Source of the DNA: Clostridiales bacterium
GTDB lineage: Bacteria > Bacillota > Sulfobacillia > UBA995
Length of the DNA: 6,504 nt
NCBI GenBank assembly: GCA_003517845.1
Contig: DOZU01000223.1
Location: 1-6,504, forward strand
Direction: 5' to 3'
The notes beneath the pieces are model-generated. The model ran no database searches. It was given only the letters and a program-made list of their open reading frames with translations, and had not been told where the DNA came from. A program made the translations under genes and the position numbers. How positions within the stretch are numbered: the stretch's first letter is position 1; every line of letters starts with the position of its first letter. Below are positions 1 to 5,596 of this stretch, piece after piece.

Positions 1-2
1 TC

Positions 3-434
3 GAGCGGAACATGCCGGTGGTCACGCCGGAGGGGCTGGCGGGCCGGGTTGTTCGCACCAGCGCCGACACGGCAACGATTCTCTTCTTGCTTGACCGGGA
101 TAGCGGAGTTGCCGTCGGGATCTACCGGGGAGTTCCGGGAGATGAAGCTCCGGCACTGAAGTCATTCGGTGTGGTGCTGGGCCAAGGGGAACACGGGGCT
201 ACGCTGCGCCTGCGGGTCTTCGCCCATGATGCTCGGATCGAACCCGGTGACCGGGTGGTCACATCCGGCCTGGGCGGGACATTTCCGCCCGGCATCCTCG
301 TGGGGGAAGTCCACCGCGTGGACGCCGGCGCCTTTGACCTGGTAATAGAGGCGGAAGTGATGCCGGCGGTTGATTTCGATCGCATCACCGAGGTACTGGT
401 AGTCGCTGACCCGGTTGCCGGACAAGCCCCATGA
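3..434 (+). CDS. mreC: Rod shape-determining protein MreC, C-terminal part (5' end outside window)
   Basis: MreC is a membrane-anchored periplasmic/extracellular scaffold of the elongation machinery; it links MreB and MreD to PBP2 during lateral wall synthesis. The frame is open from the left edge (first full codon at 3), so the ATG at 12 is an internal Met and not a start. The visible 143 residues are the C-terminal beta-barrel domain. An opening MPVVTPEGLAGRVV matches the conserved 'VvTpeGLvGrV' strand, and near residues 82-100 GDRVVTSGLGG, FPPGI and VGEV form the family's signature 'GD.VvTSGlgg.fPpGi.vG.V'. The N-terminal membrane segment and coiled coil lie upstream of the window. The stop at 432-434 overlaps the mreD start (ATGA), which implies translational coupling. 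The identification is secure. Confidence 0.95.
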   Translation, partial: ERNMPVVTPEGLAGRVVRTSADTATILFLLDRDSGVAVGIYRGVPGDEAPALKSFGVVLGQGEHGATLRLRVFAHDARIEPGDRVVTSGLGGTFPPGILVGEVHRVDAGAFDLVIEAEVMPAVDFDRITEVLVVADPVAGQAP

Positions 435-943
435 GAGCACCGGTCTTCGTGGGGATGATCGTCCTCGCCCACGTGGTGCAGGGTGTGGTCGCCCCGTACC
501 TGGCCATTGAGCGCGTGAAACCGGATCTAGTACTCCTGGTCACCCTCGCTTATGGCCTGCTGTATGGCCCTGGGGTGGGAGGACGTTTCGGGTTGATCAG
601 TGGTCTCCTTCAGGACCTGCTGCTCGGCAGGTACCTGGGAGTCTTTGGCCTGACCCGCATGGCAGCAGGCTATCTGGCGGGTGTGGCTGAGCGTAGGCTC
701 TACCGGGAGAGCCTGTTGATCCTCACCGCCACCGGGGCCGGGACGTCGATCTTCGCCGACCTGCTGTTCATGGCGCTGATGAGCGCGACCGGCTATCCCC
801 TCGACCCGCTCACCGACATGGGACGCGTGGTGATACCGGTGGCGCTGTATAATGGGCTTTTGACTCCCCTTGTCTACCGGGCGGTGCAGCGTATTCGTCG
901 ATGGGAACGGACCAGGACCAGGGACGGGGAGATGGTGCAGTGA
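431..943 (+). CDS. mreD: Rod shape-determining membrane protein MreD
   Basis: MreD is a small polytopic membrane protein of the elongasome that works with MreC to control PBP2/RodA. At 170 residues it has the usual family length. It is strongly hydrophobic, with about five predicted membrane segments (roughly residues 5-24, 33-50, 53-70, 95-118 and 132-150). The conserved MreD pattern is visible as KPDLVLLVTLAYGLLYGP, followed by a Gly-rich GLISGLLQDLL and a GRYLG element. The ATG at 431 overlaps the mreC stop. No strong Shine-Dalgarno precedes it, so translation probably depends on ribosomes finishing mreC. The stop TGA at 941-943 overlaps the GTG start of the PBP2 gene. The C-terminal tail is short, basic and presumably cytoplasmic. 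Confidence 0.93.
   Translation: MRAPVFVGMIVLAHVVQGVVAPYLAIERVKPDLVLLVTLAYGLLYGPGVGGRFGLISGLLQDLLLGRYLGVFGLTRMAAGYLAGVAERRLYRESLLILTATGAGTSIFADLLFMALMSATGYPLDPLTDMGRVVIPVALYNGLLTPLVYRAVQRIRRWERTRTRDGEMVQ
926..931 (+). promoter_or_regulatory. Ribosome binding site for mrdA, deciding the GTG start
   Basis: GGGGAG lies 8 bases before GTG 940 within the end of mreD. This spacing supports GTG 940, which overlaps the mreD stop as GTGA, over the in-frame ATG at 901. The ATG at 901 has no comparable site and would add 13 residues rich in Gly, Asp and Gln that are unlike a PBP2 cytoplasmic tail. Confidence 0.7.
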
Positions 944-2826
944 AACCCGATGGTCAGAGAGACGGGGTACGACGGCGTCTTGTCTTCCTTCAGGCCTTCC
1001 TGGCCATACTGCTGCTAATCCTCCTGGCCCGCTCGGCGCACCTGCAGCTCCTCATGGGCGAGTACTATCAGGAGTTGGCGCGCGGCAACGCCCTGCGCCT
1101 CGTCAGAATGCCCGCTCCCCGGGGCCGGATCTTCGACCGGCACGGCCGACTATTGGCCGGCAACCGTCCCGCCTTCTCCATATCACTTCTACATCCGGGC
1201 ACGGCAGCGGTCGATGCGACCATCGAAACCCTCGCGCCGCTAGTCGGCATGACCGGGGGGGAGATTCAGGAAGCCGTCCGCCGGCATGGCGATCGGCTGT
1301 TCGAACCGATTCGGCTGCAGTCGGACATCGATCCGGCGACCCATAGTCGAGTTGAAGAGAGCCGCGCCGACCTCCCCGGGGTGATAGTCGAGACGGGCCC
1401 GGTCCGGCATTACCCCTACGGAGAACTGGCGTCCCACCTGCTGGGGTTTGTAGGGGAAATCGACCCCTGGGAACTCGACCTCCTCGAAGGATATCGACTT
1501 GGCGACATTTTGGGCAAGACCGGCATCGAAGCGGTTCTCGATCGCGAACTCCGGGGTCGGGATGGGGGAAGTCAGGTTGAGACGGACGCCCGGCACCGAC
1601 CGATACGAGTGCTTGGCCAGCTCGATCCGCTTGCCGGCCACGATGTTGTCCTGACCATCGACGCCGAGTTGCAGAAAGTCGTCGAACAGTCGCTGGCCGA
1701 CACCATGGCTGCCGTGCGCGCCCACCCGGTCAACCCCTATCGCGCCACCTCCGGGGCGGCGGTGGTGCTCAAGGTGGATACCGGAGAAGTGCTGGCGATG
1801 GTGAGTTACCCCGGTTTCGATCCGAACCAGTTTGCCAGCCGCATGCCCGCTGATTACCTGCGGGCGTTGCGCGCGGATCCCTTGAGTCCCTTCCTCAATC
1901 GAGTCACATCCGGCCTGTACTCGCCAGGGTCTGCCTTCAAGATGGTGACGGCCATCGCCGCCCTCGAATCCGGACGGGTCACTCCGGATGAGACTGTGGT
2001 CTGTACCGGAGTATTTCGGGTGACCGCCGGGCATGTCAAGCGATGCTGGAGACCGGGAGGCCATGGTCCAGTGAATATCCGCCAGGCCATAGCCGTCTCC
2101 TGCAACTCCTTCTTCTATGAGATGGCCAAGCGGGTGGGGGTCGACTTGATAGCATACCATGCGCGAGCGCTGGGGCTGGGCTACTCTACCGGAATCGAAC
2201 TGCGCCCTTCGGACAAGCCGGGAACCGTGCCCGACCGCGCGTGGAAGCGGGCCCGCTTTCCCCATGATCCGACTTTCTGGCTGGCGGAAGAGCTTGACGC
2301 GGCTATTGGCCAGGGATTCCATCAGTACACTCCCTTGCAGATGGCCGTGTACGTCGCGGCCCTCGCCAATGGCGGTGCAAGATATCAACCATACGTAATG
2401 AGTCGGATTGTCGATCCGGCAAGCGGCCGTACTGTCCGCGAGAACCTCCCGCGCCTCACCCACCGGACCGCCATCTCCCCCGAAACGCTGAGTATCGTCC
2501 GCGAAGGCATGCAGCTGACGACCACCGGTGGCACCGCGGCGTGGCAGTTCGGCCCGACCTTCCGGCAACGTCATGGCTTCGACGTGGCGGGCAAGACGGG
2601 GACCGCAGAGGCCCCTCCCGCATCAGGCAGAGACCACTACGCTTGGTTTGTGGCCTTTGCGCCGGCCGACAATCCCACGATAGCGATTGCCGTTGTAGTT
2701 GAGGAAGGGGGGAGCGGCAGTCTGGCAGCCGCACCTGTGGCCAGAGCGATTATCGACCACTACTTTCAGCTCACCTCGGATGCTCCGGAACTCCCCCGGG
2801 ATCTGCCGCCCGGAGCGGGGGACTGA
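940..2826 (+). CDS. mrdA: Penicillin-binding protein 2, elongasome D,D-transpeptidase (class B PBP)
   Basis: This enzyme crosslinks peptidoglycan stem peptides outside the membrane during rod elongation, paired with the glycosyltransferase RodA. From GTG 940 the product is 628 residues, the normal PBP2 size. After a short basic tail there is one membrane anchor (about residues 14-31). The dimerisation/pedestal domain opens with the class-B signature R61-G-R-I-F-D-R around residues 61-75, and GKTGIEAVLDREL is also present. The transpeptidase domain carries all three active-site motifs: S331-A-F-K334, S387-C-N and K552-T-G. These fall at nearly the same positions as in E. coli PBP2 (Ser330). 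C355, C369, H375 and C388 have the spacing of a zinc site (see findings). The neighbours mreC and mreD agree with PBP2 rather than the divisome enzyme PBP3. No rodA lies downstream in this window. Confidence 0.95.
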   Translation: MKPDGQRDGVRRRLVFLQAFLAILLLILLARSAHLQLLMGEYYQELARGNALRLVRMPAPRGRIFDRHGRLLAGNRPAFSISLLHPGTAAVDATIETLAPLVGMTGGEIQEAVRRHGDRLFEPIRLQSDIDPATHSRVEESRADLPGVIVETGPVRHYPYGELASHLLGFVGEIDPWELDLLEGYRLGDILGKTGIEAVLDRELRGRDGGSQVETDARHRPIRVLGQLDPLAGHDVVLTIDAELQKVVEQSLADTMAAVRAHPVNPYRATSGAAVVLKVDTGEVLAMVSYPGFDPNQFASRMPADYLRALRADPLSPFLNRVTSGLYSPGSAFKMVTAIAALESGRVTPDETVVCTGVFRVTAGHVKRCWRPGGHGPVNIRQAIAVSCNSFFYEMAKRVGVDLIAYHARALGLGYSTGIELRPSDKPGTVPDRAWKRARFPHDPTFWLAEELDAAIGQGFHQYTPLQMAVYVAALANGGARYQPYVMSRIVDPASGRTVRENLPRLTHRTAISPETLSIVREGMQLTTTGGTAAWQFGPTFRQRHGFDVAGKTGTAEAPPASGRDHYAWFVAFAPADNPTIAIAVVVEEGGSGSLAAAPVARAIIDHYFQLTSDAPELPRDLPPGAGD

Positions 2827-2945
2827 TATCGGAACCCGCCGTCGAAAACGGACGATAAACGCTGTTTGACCGGGAACCCATCCGGGAGGAGTCCGAAGAT
2901 CGCCCGCGAAACCCCTGTACCAGTTTCTGGTAGAGGGGTGGTGGC
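2827..2945 (+). other. Intergenic leader between mrdA and minC
   Basis: This is a 119-base gap in an otherwise tightly packed cluster. No convincing gene lies in it: the frame-3 stretch ends at a TAG (2931-2933), and the frame-1 stretch that continues to 3054 has the composition of noise. No good -35/-10 pair was seen. The notable element is the hairpin at 2911-2939. Confidence 0.6.
2911..2939 (+). promoter_or_regulatory. Strong hairpin covering the predicted minC ribosome binding site
   Basis: The left arm ACCCCTGTACCAG (2911-2923) and right arm CTGGTAGAGGGGT (2927-2939) pair over 13 positions with one G-G mismatch, around a TTT loop. The right arm contains GAGGGG (2933-2938), the best Shine-Dalgarno for the GTG at 2946. 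No T-run follows, so it is not a standard intrinsic terminator. A role in limiting minC translation, or as an RNA processing or stability element after mrdA, is inference. Confidence 0.5.
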
Positions 2946-3746
2946 GTGCGAGCCCGGAGAAGCGGAAATTCCCGTGGTGCCTTGTCCTTGCCGGCGGGCC
3001 AGGAGGAAAGCGCCCCGCGTCCTGTCGCCGAGGGCGCCGCCGCCGAACCCATGACTGCTCCGGCCGAGCTTCCGGAACTGCACGACCTCCTGCTCAGCGA
3101 TGAATCATCCATCGGTGAACCGGCTCGTCAGCTTCGGGAGCAGCCCACTCCCCTGATGCTGGAAGGGGGGCCGCTCCGCTCCGATCGAATCCCCGCAGGC
3201 GAGCGAACAGACGGGGACACCCTCCTGGTCCGGAAGACCTTGCGTTCCGGTCAACATGTGGGCCATCGCGGCAATGTGGTCGTCTTGGGGGACGTTAACC
3301 CGGGGGCGGAGGTGGTTGCCGCCGGAGACATTCTGGTGCTGGGGGCGCTCCGCGGCGTGGCTCACGCGGGCGCGCGGGGCGACGAGCAGGCGCTGGTGGC
3401 GGGTTTCCGTCTTCGGCCGACCCAACTCCGGATAGGCACGCACATTGCCCGCGCTCCAGACGGCGACATTACCGGTCCCGAACAGCCGGAGGTGGCACTG
3501 GTGAATGAGGGTCGGGTGGTCATCCGGCCCTATTGCCCTACCGGCAGGGATCGAGCAGGGGTTCCGCAATGCGGTGGCGGGGGCCCGGCGGGCGCTGATC
3601 GTGACTACTCCCGAGGTCATGGCGGTCCGGGACGCCGACCGCATCATCGGGCTCCTCGAGGCGACGGGAATTCGCGAACCGGAGTTGATCATCAACCGCA
3701 TCCGCCCGGCGATGGTGCGCCGCGGAGATATGATGGATATCGATGA
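2946..3746 (+). CDS. minC: Septum site-determining protein MinC: C-terminal domain intact, N-domain not recognisable, 3' end reads out of frame into minD
   Basis: MinC blocks FtsZ assembly away from midcell and is recruited to the membrane by MinD. The start is taken as GTG 2946 (AGGGG seven bases upstream); ATG 3051 is an alternative without a Shine-Dalgarno. Residues 92-196 are a clear MinC C-terminal beta-helix domain. It has R100-S-G-Q103, the motif used for MinD binding and FtsZ-tail inhibition, then GNVVVLGDVNPGAEVVAAGDI, and a closing GRVVIRPY that corresponds to the usual MinC C-terminus. Residues 1-91 are rich in Ala, Pro, Arg, Glu and Gly and show no MinC N-domain pattern. From codon 3534 onward the last 70 residues are minD sequence read in the wrong frame, not MinC. 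The native stop has evidently been lost at the junction. The domain call is secure; the start and true end are uncertain. Confidence 0.8.
   Translation: MRARRSGNSRGALSLPAGQEESAPRPVAEGAAAEPMTAPAELPELHDLLLSDESSIGEPARQLREQPTPLMLEGGPLRSDRIPAGERTDGDTLLVRKTLRSGQHVGHRGNVVVLGDVNPGAEVVAAGDILVLGALRGVAHAGARGDEQALVAGFRLRPTQLRIGTHIARAPDGDITGPEQPEVALVNEGRVVIRPYCPTGRDRAGVPQCGGGGPAGADRDYSRGHGGPGRRPHHRAPRGDGNSRTGVDHQPHPPGDGAPRRYDGYR
3531..3541 (+). other. minC/minD junction (apparent deletion breakpoint)
   Basis: MinC homology ends in frame 3 at the Tyr codon TAT (3531), and MinD homology begins in frame 1 at the Pro codon CCG (3541) of PAGIEQGF. The breakpoint must lie in these roughly ten bases. Missing between them are the minC stop, any spacer, and about 120 codons of minD (about 360 bases by comparison with E. 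coli MinD, where this Pro is near residue 122). Whether the deletion is biological or an assembly error cannot be told from the sequence. Confidence 0.8.
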
Positions 3747-3951
3747 CATCATCGACATCCTCGCCGTCGACCTCCTCGGCGTGGTCCCGGAAGATGAAGT
3801 GATGCTCATATCGGGCAACCGCGGGGAACCGGCCGTATTGAACGGGTCCTCGCGGGCCGGCGAGGCCTTCCGGAACATAGCCCGCCGGCTCCGCGGAGAG
3901 AGCGTGACCATGTATGAGCTGGAGCGCAGTCGGGGCATGTTCAGCCGCATC

Positions 3952-3957
3952 AGGAGG
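3952..3957 (+). promoter_or_regulatory. Ribosome binding site for minE
   Basis: A full AGGAGG inside the end of minD lies 10 bases before the TTG at 3968. It supports the TTG as the minE start, because the ATG at 3958 belongs to the minD frame and no other in-frame start is near. Confidence 0.6.
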
Positions 3958-3967
3958 ATGATCGGGG

Positions 3968-4267
3968 TTGAGCGCGGCTAGAGGGCACCTGAAGGCCATA
4001 TGGAGTTGGTTTCGGCGCGACCGGGGCGGTGGGAGCAGCTGTCTTGCCCGGGAAAGGTTGCGACTGGTCCTCGTCCACGACCGGACAAACACCTCACCGG
4101 GTGTTCTGGAGATGCTGCGCGAGGATCTCATCGAGGTTATCTCCACCTACATGGATATTGATCGACCGGCAATGGAGGTGAGCCTCTCCCGGAACGGAGA
4201 CTCGGTCGTGGTCATCGCCAGCATTCCCATCCTCGGAGTGAAACGGCAACTGCCGGGCGCCAGTTAG
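3968..4267 (+). CDS. minE: Cell division topological specificity factor MinE
   Basis: MinE stimulates MinD ATPase, displaces MinC from MinD and confines the division inhibitor to the poles. The 99-residue product is slightly longer than the usual 85-90. It begins with an amphipathic stretch (HLKAIWSWFRRDR, residues 7-19) typical of the MinE membrane-targeting helix. A short GGGSS linker follows. The anti-MinCD segment is ARERLRLVLVHDR (residues 27-39), and the topological-specificity domain includes LREDLIEVIS and MEVSLSRNGDSVVVIASIPI. The start is TTG 3968, which overlaps the minD stop TAG (3979-3981) by 14 bases and follows a good AGGAGG. It shows no damage, in contrast to minD directly upstream. 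The family call is secure; the exact start is likely but rests on a TTG. Confidence 0.93.
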   Translation: MSAARGHLKAIWSWFRRDRGGGSSCLARERLRLVLVHDRTNTSPGVLEMLREDLIEVISTYMDIDRPAMEVSLSRNGDSVVVIASIPILGVKRQLPGAS

Positions 4268-4370
4268 GGAAAGGGTATGGGCGCGCGTGGCGCGAAGCAC
4301 TAACCGACGCCAGGCGTCACGGGTAATGATCGGCGGCGCACCGTGACCTGGGCGGACGAGGAGATGCGCC
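4268..4370 (+). other. Intergenic gap between minE and the uracil-DNA glycosylase gene, with overlapping inverted repeats
   Basis: This 103-base gap separates the Min block from the repair gene. It contains an inverted repeat GACGCC/GGCGTC (4306-4311 and 4313-4318). It also contains a 7-base stem GTCACGG (4316-4322) with CCGTGAC (4341-4347). The two share bases 4316-4318, so they cannot fold at the same time. No T-run terminator and no convincing sigma-70 promoter were found, though a transcription start here would be reasonable. The gap ends in the ribosome binding site at 4358-4363. Confidence 0.45.
4358..4363 (+). promoter_or_regulatory. Ribosome binding site for the uracil-DNA glycosylase gene
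   Basis: GAGGAG sits 7 bases before ATG 4371. It fixes this start and therefore makes the N-terminal extension of the glycosylase, including its QLGLF sequence, part of the protein rather than an annotation artefact. Confidence 0.75.
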
Positions 4371-5081
4371 ATGGGCCACCTACCGGCTGGCCGGCAGCTC
4401 GGGTTATTCCCCGGAAGCCAGCATGAGCCGACAAGTCAAGTCACCTCGCCGATCCTGCATGCCGAACCTGCCGAACCACCATCCCCGGACCCGGCCGACC
4501 AGCAGGGCGCGACGGGAAAGCCCGAGTTACTCAACGCGCTCGCCGATTCGGCTCGCGATTGTCGCGCGTGCTCCCTCCGAGCCGGATGCCGGAGTGTGGT
4601 GTTCGGTGAGGGAGACCCTTGCGCCCGACTGGTGCTGGTAGGCGAAGGGCCTGGTCAGGTCGAGGACGAGTTGGCCCGACCATTTGTCGGGCCGGCCGGG
4701 CAACTCCTCGACCGGATCCTGGCGGCGGCTGACTTCCGCCGACAAGACGTATTCATCACCAACGTGGTCATGTGCCGTCCCCCCGGCAACCGCGTCCCCT
4801 TGCCCGGCGAGGTCGCCGCTTGCCGCCCCTGGCTGGATCGAAAGCTGGCCATCATCCGCCCCCGGATCATCGTGTGCCTGGGTGCCTTGGCCATCCAGAC
4901 GCTGATCGAGACCGGGCTGCCGGTCGGCCGGGCTAGAGGCCGGTGGTTCGAGCGAGACGATTCCTTCGTCCTGGCCACCTACCATCCCGCGGCAATCCTC
5001 CGTGACCCGGGGAAACGCCGCCCGGTGTGGGAAGACTTCTGTCGGGTGCGGTCGCGCTATCTCGAGTCAACCGCGAGATGA
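4371..5081 (+). CDS. Uracil-DNA glycosylase, family 4 (4Fe-4S, UDGa type) with N-terminal extension
   Basis: The enzyme removes uracil from DNA after cytosine deamination or dUMP incorporation, the first step of base excision repair. The 236-residue product has the family-4 hallmarks. C64-x2-C67 together with C135 and C151 match the four cluster ligands (the last pair is 16 apart, as in the Thermus/Thermotoga enzymes). Motif A is GEGPGQVED at 91-99, followed by RPFVGPAGQLLD. The segment TNVVMCRPPGNRVP is typical, and the catalytic-region His lies in Y204-H205-P-A-A. Family members are usually about 190-210 residues. Here about 45 extra N-terminal residues, rich in Pro, Ala and Glu, precede the catalytic domain and begin with RQLGLFPG, resembling a sliding-clamp-binding peptide. 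It lies 103 bases after minE and 19 before tsaE, probably sharing a transcript with the genes after it. Confidence 0.93.
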   Translation: MGHLPAGRQLGLFPGSQHEPTSQVTSPILHAEPAEPPSPDPADQQGATGKPELLNALADSARDCRACSLRAGCRSVVFGEGDPCARLVLVGEGPGQVEDELARPFVGPAGQLLDRILAAADFRRQDVFITNVVMCRPPGNRVPLPGEVAACRPWLDRKLAIIRPRIIVCLGALAIQTLIETGLPVGRARGRWFERDDSFVLATYHPAAILRDPGKRRPVWEDFCRVRSRYLESTAR

Positions 5082-5100
5082 AGGACGGTCACGCCGGACG

Positions 5101-5589
5101 ATGAAGGCCGATCTGCCCCGCCGCGTGGCTATCTTGAGCCGGAACCGGGACGCCACCATAGCCATCGGACTCGCCGTAGGTCGCCGACTGGCGGCCGGGG
5201 ACTTCGTTGCGTTGCGGGGGCCGCTCGGCGCGGGCAAGACCTGTTTCGCTCAAGGTCTACTCACCGGATTGGAGGTGAGGGGAGGAGGACGAAGCCCCAC
5301 CTTCGTCCTCATGTACTGCTATGAAGGCCGTGTACCCGTGTGTCATCTGGATGCCTACCGGCTGAACGCCCCGGAAGAGCTGCTCGAGCTAGGCTGGGAA
5401 GAACTGCTCTCAGGGCCGGCGGTGGTCATCCTGGAATGGTCCGATCGGGCAACCGCCCTCCTGCCTCCGGACCGCCTGGAAGTGGAGTTGGAACCGACGG
5501 CTGAGCAGGACGATCGGCGCTTGATCGCCCTGACGGCCACCGGCGACCGGCATCAGGCACTCATAGCTAGCCTTGACCCCGGCAGGTGA
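5101..5589 (+). CDS. tsaE: tRNA t6A37 biosynthesis ATPase TsaE
   Basis: TsaE is the P-loop ATPase that works with TsaB and TsaD to transfer the threonylcarbamoyl group to A37 of ANN-decoding tRNAs in the cytoplasm. At 162 residues it has the family length. Visible motifs are ILSRNRDATIAIG near the N-terminus (the family 'S...eT..lG' helix), Walker A G40-P-L-G-A-G-K46-T47, switch-like SPTF, H82-L-D84-A-Y-R, and the E112-W113 of VILEWSDR. The family more often has Asp or Glu at the second P-loop position, where this protein has Pro. ATG 5101 is chosen because residues encoded upstream are glycosylase sequence out of frame. Its Shine-Dalgarno is weak (AAGGA 15 bases away), so coupling with the upstream gene, which ends 19 bases before, may matter. 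Function is secure from the motifs and from tsaB next door. Confidence 0.94.
   Translation: MKADLPRRVAILSRNRDATIAIGLAVGRRLAAGDFVALRGPLGAGKTCFAQGLLTGLEVRGGGRSPTFVLMYCYEGRVPVCHLDAYRLNAPEELLELGWEELLSGPAVVILEWSDRATALLPPDRLEVELEPTAEQDDRRLIALTATGDRHQALIASLDPGR
5584..5589 (+). promoter_or_regulatory. Ribosome binding site for tsaB, deciding the TTG start
   Basis: AGGTGA, which includes the tsaE stop codon, lies 7 bases before TTG 5597. The upstream TTG at 5573 lacks such a site. A start at 5597 also gives MLLLAMDAST, which matches the usual TsaB opening. Confidence 0.6.
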
Positions 5590-5596
5590 TGCTGAC

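Larger units (their letters stand above)
3505..3981 (+). pseudogene. minD: Septum site-determining ATPase MinD, N-terminally truncated (P-loop missing)
   Basis: MinD is the membrane-binding ParA/MinD-type ATPase that recruits MinC and oscillates or is positioned with MinE. Recognisable MinD sequence runs from PAGIEQGFRNA (codon 3541) to the TAG at 3979-3981, 146 residues against about 265-270 for the whole family. It includes TTPEVMAVRDADRIIGLLE, the GDMMDIDDIIDIL region, a VVPEDEVMLISGNRGEP segment, and a C-terminal amphipathic membrane helix (MFSRIRRMIG). The deviant Walker A lysines, switch I and the catalytic Asp preceding PAG are absent. The frame opens at ATG 3505, but codons 3505-3540 are minC sequence read out of frame. 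A product could at most be made by reinitiation and could not bind ATP normally. The remaining sequence is well conserved and free of stops, so the lesion is recent or artefactual. Its end overlaps the minE start. Confidence 0.85.

Noticed and set aside
848..853. A perfect TATAAT within mreD
   Set aside because: No -35-like sequence lies 16-18 bases upstream (GCGTGG near 825-830). The bases encode ordinary MreD residues, and mrdA is already served by coupling to mreD.
870..1346. A 158-codon + strand frame across the mreD/mrdA boundary
   Set aside because: It is an out-of-frame shadow of mreD and mrdA, rich in Arg, Pro and Gly, with no homology signal.
1240..2574. A 444-codon open frame on the minus strand inside mrdA
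   Set aside because: It is antisense to a clear PBP2 with all catalytic motifs. Its translation resembles no family I recognise, and long antisense frames are common in GC-rich coding DNA.
2792..2822. TCCCCC/GGGGGA pairing at the end of mrdA as a possible terminator
   Set aside because: The stem is only six base pairs with an 18-base interior, has no T-run, and lies inside coding sequence.
2866..3054. A short 62-codon frame in the mrdA-minC gap
   Set aside because: The product is Arg/Pro-rich with no motif, it has no convincing ribosome binding site, and it overlaps the better supported minC start.
3488..3507. GGAGG followed by ATG 3505 as a genuine start for a short MinD
   Set aside because: The spacing is 12 bases and the site lies inside the conserved MinC domain. 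The first 12 codons are MinC sequence out of frame, and the product would lack the nucleotide-binding half.
3105..3950. A 281-codon minus-strand frame opposite minC/minD
   Set aside because: It is antisense to recognisable MinC and MinD sequence and has shadow-like composition (Arg/Ser/Met-rich, no motif).
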